A stretch of DNA of 64,000 nucleotides from Ectobius pallidus (taxonomy: Eukaryota; Arthropoda; Insecta; Blattodea; Ectobiidae), in NCBI GenBank assembly GCA_964059195.1, contig CAXKWD010000006.1:18314129-18378128 (forward strand). The letters run 5' to 3'. This document shows, piece by piece, positions 22,555 through 32,235 of this stretch. The notes beneath the pieces are model-generated. The model made no database searches, was not told where the DNA came from, and was given only the letters and a program-made list of their open reading frames with translations. The position numbers were made by a program, and so were the translations under genes. Position 1 is the first letter of the stretch. Every line of letters begins with the position of its first letter.

Positions 22555-24392
22555 CTAACAGTGGAAAACTTTAAAGCAATTCTTGCTTTTTATCAAACAT
22601 AAATACACGTTACACTTTTCACAACGCACTCTTGTACGGCTCACACATTTCTCAAGACGACACTTTCTGGCTGTTTTTATGTCATCCACCACTGGCCAGT
22701 GTCCTACCGCGTCTGACCTTTTTGTTTGTGGCGGCAGTTTGGCTGGTGGATTGTAGAATTTTGATACTGTGCCTTGACCAGTAACAGCAGCATCAGTCGC
22801 TTCTCCAGGTTCTTCTTCATCACTGTCACTGAGCACTGCAGATGATCTCTTTTGACTTGGCAGTTGAACCTCCATAAGGTTCTCTGCTGCATCTAACCGA
22901 AAAGAAAGGAGATCTTTTTGACGTTTCTCTTCTATTTTGTTAGCCTTGGCTTCTCGTACATAGAGAAACCAAGAATTGACTGCGGCGAGGTCGACAAAAT
23001 GGAGAGCGACTTTCCAAGTCCACTTGCGAGTCTTGAACCATGTGCGGTATGCCTCCATTTGTTGGTCGCACAGGTCTACTCCTCCCATGCATCTATTATA
23101 ATTCTTGACAACGGCTGGACAAGGAACATCTTTTTCTTCTTTTCTTGTTTTGACCATCTCTGAACAGTATCCATTGGATGCCGTCCGGCGCATGTAGATG
23201 CCATCACAACTTTTCCTGTATCCTTCCATTCAACCACAGCGATCCCCTTGTCTGAAACGTGCTCAATACTCTCTCCCCTTTGAAGAGCAGTAGGCTTGAC
23301 GAATGGGATGCCTTTCACCCTGTTTGTCTGGATGGTACCTGTCCCTTCTATCTGCAGCGTTTTCAATTCTTCCAAGAGAGGTATTGTCGTGAAATATCGA
23401 TCGAAGAACACAAAACTCTGACTTGGTAGGGTCTGTACCAAAGTCAGCACTACCGCTGGTCCTAAGCCCAGCTCCTTGCGGATCAAAGGAGTGCTTTCAC
23501 CCTGGTAGACAACAAAATCTAAGACCATGCCAGATGAAGTAGTCATTACAAAGTTTTTGAGCCCTACAGGACGTGGTTTGTTTTTTACATATTGTTTCAC
23601 TGGAGCACGTCCAAGGAATGGTATCATCTGCTCGTCGATGGAGTATGTCTTATGATCCCGTGGCAGATTATTGCAAACTGTGCGTACTCTGTCAATGATC
23701 GGCTGCACCTTCCACAATCTGTTTTTCTCTGGCGCATCTGGAGGATGTGCTACATCGACAAGATGAAAAACGTTTCTTAACTGTAGAAACCGGTCTCTTG
23801 ACATGCATCTGACAATAGCTGGAAAACTGTATTCACGTTGCCAATACATTCTGAGTCTAGGATAGCGTATGCAGCCCATTACGAGGTTGATACCAAAAAA
23901 TCTTTGTAGTTCTGCACTATTGGTATTGAGAGATTTACCAGATGATAATACTGAGTACATGTTTGTGAACATGGCTGCTTTTTCATAGAACTCAGTGTTA
24001 AAGTAGTCCTGAAAATACTCAATAGGTGTTCTGACTGTTGGAGGATTCCGAACATCAGCTGGCTTTAGTGGGCTTGGACACGGCTTGCCCTGGAATCTTT
24101 TTTTCGTCCACGTACTCTTTCCCCTTTCCTTTTTCTCAGTCGACTCTTGTCCTTCTTCCATCATTTCTTCTTTGTCAGCCATCTGTTGATCCCCTTTTTC
24201 TTCTTCATCTTCAACACTTTCTTCATCCAGTTCCTCATCGTCTGCTGCTCTGTCACCATCACCAATGTCTTCAATATCAAACGATTCAGTTGTGTTCAAG
24301 TCACCTTCATCAGAAAGGTCACTCAGATCTGACAAATCTTTCTCTAGTAACTCCATAATTTCCTTTTCAGACAAAAAACGTCTTCTACTCAT
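22555..24392 (-). pseudogene. piggyBac transposase, nearly complete, one frameshift
   Basis: The start codon at 24390-24392 opens an acidic N-terminus (MSRRRFLSEKEIMELLEKDL, then D/E-rich to about residue 100). The DDE core follows, with EYFQDYFNTEFY and MGCIRYPRLRMYW. The first aspartate is in YSIDEQMIPFLGR, the second in FVFFDRYFTTIPLLEEL, and the third in NRCMGGVDLCDQQ. A one-base indel in an A-rich run near 23130 separates the second and third aspartates into two frames, so the copy is broken. The C-terminal cysteine-rich domain (CRLEKCVSRTRVRCEKCNVY, then C and H residues) is intact and would bind element ends. About 610 codons in total, normal for the family. It catalyses cut-and-paste transposition. 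Confidence 0.92.
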
Positions 24393-24480
24393 CTAGAATG
24401 CAAAGAAAAAAAGACATAAATATCACACATTGAAAAGTCAAATGATGAAATGCATATTTGTTTGACTTTGTAAATGCCTG

Positions 24481-24500
24481 ACCTACACAATTGTGTAGGT
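24481..24500. promoter_or_regulatory. 20-bp palindrome, copy 2 (upstream of transposase start)
   Basis: Identical to the copies at 22404 and 24834. It lies about 90 bp upstream of the transposase ATG, a position suited to promoter control by the bound protein (inference). Confidence 0.65.
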
Positions 24501-24833
24501 CTGTGTTTTTTTGGATATAAATCTTGTTTAATCAACTTTATCAATGCCAAAACTAATATAATTTATTAGTTAAACATATAATAGTCAAAACAAGATCTAA
24601 GCAAACACAAATAAATTGCTAATATAAAAAATACGACAGTACTTACTTTTATCTGTTCCCATGCAACCACGTGCTTCACTTATACAAACGAAACTACAGT
24701 GTGAGAGTTGCAGCTGAAGACATCTAGCGGTAATATACCGGAACTAGAAGTAGTGCTGGAACCTACACAGAAGAAGTCGTTCGGTATTAACGCTCACGAC
24801 CGCGGGAAAACAATTTATTTAATTCTACCATTC

Positions 24834-24853
24834 ACCTACACAATTGTGTAGGT
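24834..24853. promoter_or_regulatory. 20-bp palindrome, copy 3 (right subterminal)
   Basis: Identical to the other two copies and directly adjacent to the right terminal inverted repeat of the piggyBac element. Confidence 0.7.
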
Positions 24854-24910
24854 AAGGTCTTAAAGGGATAAGATTATTACTCTCATATAAGTTAAAGTAA
24901 AGATCACCAA

Positions 24911-25213
24911 TTATAATGGTATTACTTCCATTTTTTTTACTAAAATGCATTCAAAATCATCTAGGAATTCTATTGCATTACTGATATGTGGATTATATAC
25001 CCCTATGATATTATATTCAGTAATACCCTTTATTATGCTCATATGTAATATGCTATGTTGTCTATTTATGGAATTAACATTATTTACTTTCAGGTATTCT
25101 TTTATATATATTGATAGACCTCCTCCTATCAGTTCCCTAACAATATGATATGGTATATATTCATTAATATGATAGTATTTCTCTTCTCCTTTAGTTAACC
25201 AACTTTCTGCCAA
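24911..25213 (-). pseudogene. LINE endonuclease, N-terminal half
   Basis: The frame begins AESWLTKGEEKYYHINEY and contains REL(I)GGGLSIYIKEYL and YNIIGVYNPH, the N-terminal and middle motifs of the APE-type endonuclease. The initial ATG is internal to the original protein. Upstream sequence is interrupted at 25222 by a solo LTR; downstream sequence is interrupted by piggyBac. Confidence 0.8.
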
Positions 25214-25221
25214 TATAATAA

Positions 25222-26170
25222 TGTAACAAGGGCTCGTCGGGGTTCAAAATGAGAACACCGAGTTTATAATTGAAGGATGGAGGTTTCTTTATTTCCTACA
25301 ACAATTGCCAATACAGCCAGAAAACTCCAGACTATTTGCCAGTTCACTGTCCTGTTCAGTGCTCACTCTCACTGTGCTCAGTCCTAATTACAGCACTGTT
25401 CCAGTCCAATCCAGATCATCCCACGTCGCGTCGGTCAACTCCACAGTCCTCGCTGCCGCTGTGCGATCCACCCGTCGCGCCGAGTTCCCCGGGACGGCAC
25501 TACCTCAGCCCAGATCAGCTCACCAGCTCTTCCGTTCACCCTTCCCTCCGGTCACTAGTTCCCCGTTGACTAGCTATTCCGCTCTCGGGTCCCTCCGGTC
25601 ACTGGCTCCTCAGCTTCCCAAGACACACTCAGGCCGCGCTGATCAGTCCTCTCCGTCCAGCTCACCCTCTGACGCTGACGCTCGCCGCTACTCACGGACT
25701 GCCTCTCTGACTGTTCCCTCGTTGACCCTCTGACTCTTCACGGACTGTCTCTCCTCTGATGTACGGACTCTTCACACTGAACTCTCTTCATTCACTGACT
25801 GTCTCTCTCAACTCTGATTCACTGACTGACTCTCCACACTGAACTGACTTTTCCGCTCGCTCGCGGCCCTATATATAGGGCCGACGAATATTCCAGACCC
25901 GGTCTCTCGAAAGCTATCCGCCCGCGCATTGTCTAGAATGTCCGCGCGGGGCGAAGTCACAGCCCTAGCGCGTGGCTCCACCTCTGGCCCCTCCCACGAG
26001 CGCGCACCGTCACTCACCGCGCCGCCGTGCCAGGGAGTAGGCCGCACCCGTCGGCGCGCGGCTCCAATCAGCAATAAGAGGGCCGTTCCTTTCTAGATTT
26101 ATCCAATTCTAGCGCTTTCGGCCTGAGTCCTCCTTCTATCAGCTTCTAGGGTTTTCTGGACTTTGTCACA
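25222..26170 (-). mobile_element. Solo LTR, 949 bp
   Basis: It begins TGTAACAAGG and ends CTTTGTCACA, the TG...CA termini of LTRs, with ATAA outside both ends (25218-25221 and 26171-26174), a 4-bp TSD typical of Gypsy-type elements. It is GC-rich and pyrimidine-biased, unlike its AT-rich surroundings. On the minus strand a TATA box (about 25868-25880) lies roughly 300 bp from the 5' end, and AATAAA lies about 70 bp before the 3' end (25290-25296), so the minus strand is sense. No internal gag-pol is present, consistent with recombination between two LTRs. Confidence 0.82.
25866..25882 (-). promoter_or_regulatory. TATA box of the solo LTR
   Basis: CCCTATATATAGGG is a palindromic TATA element in an otherwise GC-rich LTR, placed where a U3 promoter is expected for minus-strand transcription. 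Confidence 0.6.
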
Positions 26171-26407
26171 ATAATATCAACATTGACTACTTTTTGTAAG
26201 ATTAACTCAATAGTCTCTAACTTATTTCTTAAACTTCGAACATTTAAGTATAATATCTTGAGTTTGTATCTCTTCTAACATTAAACTTCACAGAGTAATC
26301 ATCCACACTATCACATTGCACATCACTACAATTTTCTCTTATAAAAGAATTATACATAATGAGAAATTAACAGTCGTAAGCTTAAAAAAGAAACTGGACA
26401 CTTTTTT

Positions 26408-27070
26408 TTAGGTTGCTATTACTTTGGATCTTAACTCAGTTAACTGATTGTCATTTGTAATAACAATCGCTCTTTGATCCCAATCTTTTCTAAACATAAT
26501 TTTGCAGTTTCTAGTCCATGTAGAGTGAATCTTCCCTTCATTCTTTAGGTCCCTTGCTCTCTTTGTAATAGCCTCGTTTCTGGGGGATAAGTGTTCATTT
26601 ATGTAAATATTTCTTCTATTTCCAGCAATACCTATATCTTCTGTGGAGATGACTTTCTTTCTGCGCCGAGCCTCAAGTATTTCTTCCTTTTTCCATCTAT
26701 TTACAAATTTAACTATTATGGGTTTAGGTACTTCAGGTTTTCTCGTAGGGAGTCTGTGGGCAATATCAATGTGTTGATAGGTTAGGTCAACCTCAAGACT
26801 CTGCCATAGGTTAATTACTGTATCATAAATGTCTTCACCTTGAATTTCAGGTATCCCATTTATAATAATATTGTTGAGTCTAGAATATTGCTTTATATCC
26901 TCAACATCCGCAGCAATTTTGGCATCACTTTCACATGATCTTTGCAATTCTTTGATTGATAGGTTAAGTGGGTCCACATTTTTTTTTGAAGGCTTCATAT
27001 TCTTCCGATATAAACACTGCATGTTTTTTCAGTTCCTCATTTTCGGTTCTTAAAGTTTTCATTGCTTCAG
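26408..27070 (-). pseudogene. LINE ORF1 (coiled coil, RRM-like), 5'-truncated
   Basis: Minus-strand frame. A short coiled coil near 27060-26990 (KTLRTENEELKKHAV) is separated by an indel in a poly-T run (about 26980) from the rest. The remainder shows SRLNNIIINGIPEI (RRM start), DIAHRLPTRKPEVPKPIIVK, FVNRWKKEEILEARRRKK and a C-terminal INEHLSPRNEAITKRARDL. These are standard blocks of ORF1 RNA-binding chaperones of insect non-LTR elements. It belongs to the LINE whose RT lies at 19894-21590. Confidence 0.82.
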
Positions 27071-27555
27071 TGAACAAGATGGCGCGTAGACGATTGGTAC
27101 ATCTGATCAACACGAGAGATAGTCACATGGACGAGGAATATGAACCAGAACACAGAATAAGGCACCCTAATGGATAAAGGAACGTACTTCGTACTTGGAT
27201 ATCTAAGACGACATTAATTCCTGTACAAGATTGAACGGGAAAACGAAATTATCTGCTATACGCCACGCCCCCAAAACAGTGAGACATCTAGTGACAATTT
27301 TTAATAATAAGTAGTATTGCGCACAATGTGCATTATAGGTACAATGCTAATCCAGGGGAATATCTATTCTGAGCAGAATTGAATCAGCGACACTGATCTA
27401 TTTTTGCATGTTAATGCGTGATAAGTTTCGCACTGTTCACCGCACAATTCACATTTGCACTCCTCACACGTCTGATGGTAAGTCTTTCTGGTGCAGATGC
27501 GATGATGAAAGCCGTGAACCGCGAAGCGTGTTACTATGTACTATGTACTATGTAG

Positions 27556-27609
27556 TCTCTCGCTTGTAGTTCTAAAAATAGTGACCATTTTTAGAACTAC
27601 TAGCGAGAG
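27556..27609. repeat. Hairpin inside the PIF/Harbinger-like element
   Basis: TCTCGC...AGTTCTAAAAAT and ATTTTTAGAACT...GCGAGA form an approximately 22-bp stem with a 7-nt loop. It is preceded by TACTATG repeats (27534-27554). It may be a replication slip or the junction of an internal deletion. Confidence 0.6.
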
Positions 27610-27979
27610 ACCGCGTGAAGGAAAATTTTTCGTTGCTATGGCAGCCAAAACCTTCCCTCCGCTGTTTCTCTCAACACCCGCCAGATGTTGGTTTCAATTA
27701 TGCAAAATTTAAGGGTCAGACAAGTAGTGGACAAAAACCAAGCTTTTGAAAACGAAGTTCACAAACCATGTGGTAAAACACGACAGGTTTACTATTTGAG
27801 TTAACGGGTTAATCGTGCTTTATCCATGATACCGAGAAATTTTATCCGTGTTTGTCAGTGCAAGCAGTATGCTTGGTGCTTTGTCCTATTCAAATAGACA
27901 CCGTATTTTACGCGCGCTGACATCAGCATTTCATGTCATTGTGTAAGATGTTTCGCGCCTTGAGTGATGTAATCCTTTG

Positions 27980-28240
27980 TCATCGCGCGTCACCAAGCCA
28001 CGCCGAGTCAGTCAGTTCATCGCCGAATTTCATTGCTAGCAGACGTATTGAGGCATCACTCCAATTCGCGCGGTTTGCGACATTGTGTAATCTTTGTTCT
28101 CGTGTTCGCAAAACTCCGAATTGCTGCAAAACTACAACTCTCAAGTTTTGTGTATTATCTGCAAATAATTCTACAATTGCAGCTGTATTATATTCGTCAC
28201 AGGTAACATCCGTGTTACGCTGTATAAGATTGAGTGCCAT
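27980..28240 (-). pseudogene. Short frame with possible Myb/SANT-like block
   Basis: An 86-codon minus-strand frame ends with RANWSDASIRLLAMKFGDEL, which resembles the start of trihelix/SANT-type DNA-binding domains. PIF/Harbinger elements often encode such a protein beside the transposase. The segment lies in the part of the element that is missing from the short copy. Only one putative helix block is visible and the frame stops soon after, so the call is tentative. Confidence 0.35.
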
Positions 28241-28719
28241 TGTGAAATACCTTGTTTCCAGTGCATCATCTTTCAGTGAAATTTACATGTAACATTCAGA
28301 AGTTTGTTATTTAACACAAATCAACAAACTACAGGGATTATTTCAAGTCTTTTAATATATAAATTACACCTTTTAATTACATATATTTCTAGAAAAGTGT
28401 GGCGCGTTTTCCCGCCAATATTACATCGCTTATAAGTCCAGTTTATTAATCATTACATTCATTTTATTCAATTATATTATTATTCAAGCATTTATTAGTT
28501 AACGTGTGAGTAAAATTTCATTGTTCAATAACATATTTTGATTGTAATTCTATTTAGATTCTTGGATCTCTGTGCCCAGTGACCTCGATAAGTCCATTGT
28601 TCTACTAACTCCTACAAATCAATTATTTTACGGTCCTCCACCTATCCAGAGTGTTTTTAATTCCTTTTTTATTCACAAGGTATTCCCACATACCCAATCA
28701 GTGTTTGTGAACACAGCCC

Positions 28720-28872
28720 TAAGAGACGATCTCAAAAAATCCAGACACATACTAATAACTCAGTATATAGAGAAATACGGTTCCACAATGTCCGGACAAC
28801 TGATTGGAACCTTATTGTAAAGATAAACAACACGAAGCATCGCATAACATGCACCGAAGAAATGGTGTAAGA
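28720..28872 (+). pseudogene. LINE ORF1 relic, right part
   Basis: It continues the 19105-19409 protein after the nested insertion. LRDDLKKSRHILITQYIEKY is followed after a one-base frame change by RFHNVRTTDWNLIVKINNTK, then HRITCTEEMV and a stop. This is the C-terminal domain of the ORF1 RNA-binding protein. Confidence 0.78.
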
Positions 28873-30179
28873 ATGCCAAACTGCCTGGACCATTCAATTA
28901 ATAAATTAAGTGTTAATTTCTCTATAATATTTTGACAATTATTGTTAATAATAGTGTTATTGAATTCGTTAGAACAATTATTTTGTCTTTTCTTTATTTT
29001 CTTTTAGTAGTAAGCTTGTTGTTACAGATTTGTACTATTTTTTATTTTTATCTGGATTGATATTCGTTGCAAATTTTTAAGTCTTCACAATTGATAGTGT
29101 TACAGATGTTGTAACATGAAGTTATTAAAATACTAGAGGTTAGACCACTTGCCACCCTGAGCGGTAATTGGCTCTTGAAATATTACATGACTATTTGGTT
29201 CAAGATAAAAAAAAAGAGAGTAAATATTTTACTGGCGGCTTGAAACAAGTATTTTGAGCAATGCAAACGTCGCGGTATTTATCTGACAGCTAAAATCTAG
29301 ATGTCAATCCAATAATTGATCGGAATGCGTCATGTGCGTGGTCGGAATATTTACTGTTGGCTATGATAATTGATGAAAGAGCACCTTCGAGAGCTTGGAT
29401 AAAGAAAAAATTGAAAATAAGGACAACCCACCTCTAATGGAAAACCCATAATAAATTTCATGAAATAGGCCTATAGGGCAAATTAAAATTATTGACTGAA
29501 ATACTTGTCCCACTGAAATGGGAAGTATGTGATGATCACATTCAATCAATCCAGACACTAATCCCATCAGCGACATTAAAAAGCTTTAGGCAGTCAAATT
29601 TGTAACCAAGGCCTCGACTACATTATGTGAACATGAAGCTAGAGATAACTACATCAGATTCAGGATTTTATGAAGTTAATTTCTTCAAATAGTCTCACTT
29701 TCAACATGTACATTTTGAAAATAAACATAAGTAACAATGAACTTCTAAATCCCTATCAAATTTTCTAAATATTTAAAATATAAATAACACAGCCCTACTT
29801 TGGACAGTTGCCACCTCTGGGTCGTATTGAGCTCACAAAAATGGTGAAGTCCTGCTAGATGAAATTTGGGAATTTCCTTTAATATTCCCGTCTTTCGAAC
29901 ACATTGCGCGAACGGAAATAATTATAATATTATTGATGTTCTAATTTATTTAAGTTCTTTGAACCATAAAATGAGCAGAGTATAGCGTGTACAAGTTTAG
30001 AAGTGTAGAAGTTTTTAGAAACAAAATGTATTAAAAAATTAAGAAAAGTGTTCAAATTCGTCAATTTTGTATAAACATTAAATGCGATGCGCGATCGGAA
30101 GATGTCAACCGATTTTTAATTACTTGATGTAATTTTTCTTATTATTATAGGAGGCAACTTTTACCCACTATAGCAATTC
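28873..30179. other. No supported gene
   Basis: AT-rich. The phrases CACTTGCCACCCTGAG (29149) and CAGTTGCCACCTCTGGG (29808) with following GGCTC/GAGCTC hint at a diverged repeat pair, but no structure could be defined. Confidence 0.4.
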
Positions 30180-30434
30180 CAGGGTGCGCGGGCAAAGAGA
30201 GTTAAGTCCAACATCGTAAAAAATTGAGATATGTCCATAGAGTTATAGATAAAAATGTTCTCTACATTTGTGTTAAGTCCAGTAAGTCATATTCAAAAAC
30301 GTACGGTAGTTATGGATGCGTGCCTCATGGGTTTATCTATATCTAAAGCTACGTTGGGCTGGTATAGTGTGTTAAGTCACTCTAATTCTCCGTAGCAAGA
30401 AAGTGGACTTACTTCTCTTTGCCCGCGCACCCCG
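30180..30434. mobile_element. 255-bp MITE with GC-rich terminal inverted repeats
   Basis: Left end CAGGGTGCGCGGGCAAAGAG; the right end is the near reverse complement (TCTCTTTGCCCGCGCACCCC). Both continue into a GTTAAGTCC / GGACTTAC match. AATTC lies outside both ends, so a 5-bp TSD is possible but the boundary is uncertain by 1-2 bp. The motif TTAAGTC recurs three times inside. Non-coding. Confidence 0.7.
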
Positions 30435-30749
30435 GAATTCGAAAAAATCCACCGTCCCTATGCAACTATTCTTGTTATTGCTGATGAGTCGAAAACTGGA
30501 ATAAATAATTACATTACATCCTTGTGTTTTCAAGAAAACGGTAACCTTTTAAAGACCTTTAAATAGGTGAGTCTTATGCTAATTTTACTTCTTATTTCAT
30601 AAACGATTGAAGCAGAATATTAATTGAAGCAAATTCACACACTTTTTGATAAGTAAGAGCCAAATGATAAATTAAAGATATATTAGTAAAATTTAAAAAT
30701 ACTTTAACTTTTATTTTTCTTAAACAATAGTTTTGGTACAAATATAATT

Positions 30750-31064
30750 AGGGGTACGCCGTAGCGTAGTGGTCGAGGCGCTGCGCTACAGACTGGAAGG
30801 TCGCGGGTTCGATTCCCGATGAGGTCGTTGGAGTTTTTCAATTGGCCTAATCCTTCTGGTGGCACTATGGCCCTGGGGTCGACTTAGCCTCTAACAGAAA
30901 TGAGTACCAGGAGCAATCCTGGAGGTAAAGGCGGCCGGTGCGTAAGGCTGACAACCTTACCACCTTCACGTGCCGAATGTCCAAAATCTGGGAGCCTCAA
31001 TTTCCTGGAACCCTCTGGGCCTCCATGATCTGTATAGGGATCACTTTACTTTTTTGCTTTACTT
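30750..31064 (+). mobile_element. tRNA-derived SINE with 13-bp target duplication
   Basis: A tRNA-like head at about 30755-30825 has an A box (TAGCGTAGTGGTCGAGG) and a B box (GGGTTCGATTCCC) at normal spacing. A roughly 230-bp body follows, ending in a TTTACTTT-rich tail. TACAAATATAATT flanks it at 30737-30749 and 31065-31077. SINEs are Pol III-transcribed and mobilised by LINE enzymes. Confidence 0.92.
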
Positions 31065-31269
31065 TACAAATATAATTTCTCTGGGGCCTTAAGAGTGGAG
31101 CCCAGGGGTGGCAAAGGAGCCAGGGGCACGGGCATGTACATTATCATAATGAAATTAACTTTCCTTCTAACACATACATTAACATTCTTGTTCATCATAA
31201 AATAAAAGGATCCGTGAAGACATTCATGATATCAATAGTAAAATATTTAAACTGCAATTATTGTCATAA

Positions 31270-31552
31270 TGAAAAGATAGAGTCACACTGAAAAATTCAA
31301 TATTATACCAGGAATTTTAATCAGGATCTTCTGCTCTCCGTGCCGCTGTTCTACCATTGAGCTACCGTGGCAACTTGCCGGTACAACATTAAATTCTCCA
31401 ACTGAGTCACATATACCACCAAGCGTTCTCAATATGAGATAACAACCAACCTGTAAATACTCAATGGTAGAACAGCGGCCCGGAGAGCCGAAGATCATGC
31501 TTCAAATCCCGGCTGTGGCATTGAATTTTTCAGTCTGACTCTACCTTTCCAC
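31270..31552. mobile_element. Inverted pair of tRNA-like segments
   Basis: Arms of about 105 bp (31270-31376 and 31448-31552) are inverted copies separated by about 70 bp. Each arm contains a tRNA-like segment: CTCAATGGTAGAACAGCGG resembles a D-arm/A box. CTTCAAATCCCGG in the right arm resembles the T arm. GCCACGG and CTGTGGC could form the acceptor stem. The left copy has lost the T-loop consensus. The right arm ends 7 bp from the giant fold-back element. Probably tRNA pseudogenes or SINE heads in an inverted arrangement. Confidence 0.6.
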
Positions 31553-31553
31553 C

Positions 31554-31559
31554 TTAGCC
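31554..31559. repeat. Left target duplication of the giant fold-back element
   Basis: TTAGCC, repeated at 49005-49010. Extending by three bases gives ACCTTAGCC versus ACTTTAGCC (8 of 9), so the original duplication may be 9 bp overlapping the terminus. Confidence 0.7.
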
Positions 31560-31614
31560 AGTAGTAAGAGGCGGCGTTTGAAGCGGTTGGCGCCCCGACG
31601 CCCGGCGTCTGCAG

Positions 31615-32045
31615 TTATGCCCTATTGCCAACGACGCCTGGATACGCACTCTTACGCAAGCCTTTTTACCAATGTTGTTAAGCCCTTTTGCCAACGACGC
31701 CTGGAAACGCACTCTTACGCAAGGCTTTTTTAGCAATGTTGTTAAGCCCTTTTGCCAACGACGCCTGGATACGCACTCTTACGCAAGGCTTTTTACCAAT
31801 GTTGTTAAGCCCTTTTGGCAACGACGCCCAGAAACGCACTCTTACGCAAGCCATTTACCAATGTTGTTACGCCCTTATGCCATGGACGTCTGGATACCCC
31901 CTCTTATGCAAGCCTTTTACCAATTAGTTACGCCCTTATGCCCTGGACGTCTGGACGCCCACTCTTACGCAAGGGTTTTTAATTGATGTTGTTACGCCCT
32001 TATGCCATAGACGCCATGGACGCACTCTTACGCGAGGTTTTATTT
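31615..32045 (+). repeat. 63-bp tandem array, left arm
   Basis: About seven units share ACGCACTCTTACGCAAG, then CCAATGTTGTTA(C/A)GCCCTT and ACG(A/T)C(G/T)CCTGG. The unit is 62-64 bp. Overlapping 60-104-codon frames on both strands arise from the repeat and are not genes. Mirrored at 48519-48949. Confidence 0.9.
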
Positions 32046-32235
32046 TATTTTCGGGACGTTTGCAGTTGGGTCCTTTGGCTATCCCATATGAAGTCCCTAC
32101 ACTTTGAACTTTTTTTATCCCGCAAACGTTATGACCTTTTGACAGTTGTAGTCGCTATCCCAGGACCTCCATATGACGTCATCATTATATTGCGTTCTTA
32201 TGCATGTTGATTTTATATTTATATTTATTTAATAA

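Larger units (their letters stand above)
22275..24867 (-). mobile_element. piggyBac-family DNA transposon, 2593 bp
   Basis: Perfect 13-bp terminal inverted repeats CCCTTTAAGACCT / AGGTCTTAAAGGG bound the element. ATAA lies directly outside each end (22271-22274 and 24868-24871). It encodes a piggyBac transposase on the minus strand. A 20-bp palindrome occurs three times inside. The usual piggyBac target is TTAA. A TTAA also sits 3-4 bp inside each end, so the CCC...GGG reading with ATAA is preferred on terminal symmetry but should be checked against other copies. Confidence 0.9.
19601..27074 (-). mobile_element. CR1/Jockey-group LINE, minus strand, interrupted by piggyBac and an LTR
   Basis: Sense is the minus strand. 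The 3' end at 19601 is an (AAATA)n-type tail and the truncated 5' end lies at about 27074. CAAGAT flanks both sides (19595-19600 and 27075-27080), and the short sister copy of the host transposon has a single CAAGAT there. ORF1, endonuclease and RT follow in order. A piggyBac element (22275-24867) and a solo LTR (25222-26170) lie inside. Confidence 0.85.
19413..28719. mobile_element. PIF/Harbinger-like element, copy 2, containing nested insertions
   Basis: It begins GGGCTGTGTTCACCAAC and ends GTTTGTGAACACAGCCC, with TAA on both sides (19410-19412 and 28720-28722). Parts 19413-19600 and 27075-27860 align with the short copy at 2185-2907 in reverse orientation. A further 27862-28705 segment is absent from the short copy, with GTGTTTGT at both of its edges. 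Either that is an 8-bp TSD of another insert, or the short copy lost it by recombination between the repeats. A 7.5-kb LINE interrupts this element. No recognisable transposase remains. Confidence 0.8.

Noticed and set aside
25305..25733. 142-codon Ser/Pro-rich frame
   Set aside because: Lies antisense within the GC-rich solo LTR; composition alone keeps it open.
30755..30825. Functional tRNA gene
   Set aside because: A and B boxes are good, but the sequence continues into a SINE body and the unit has a 13-bp target duplication; it is a SINE head.
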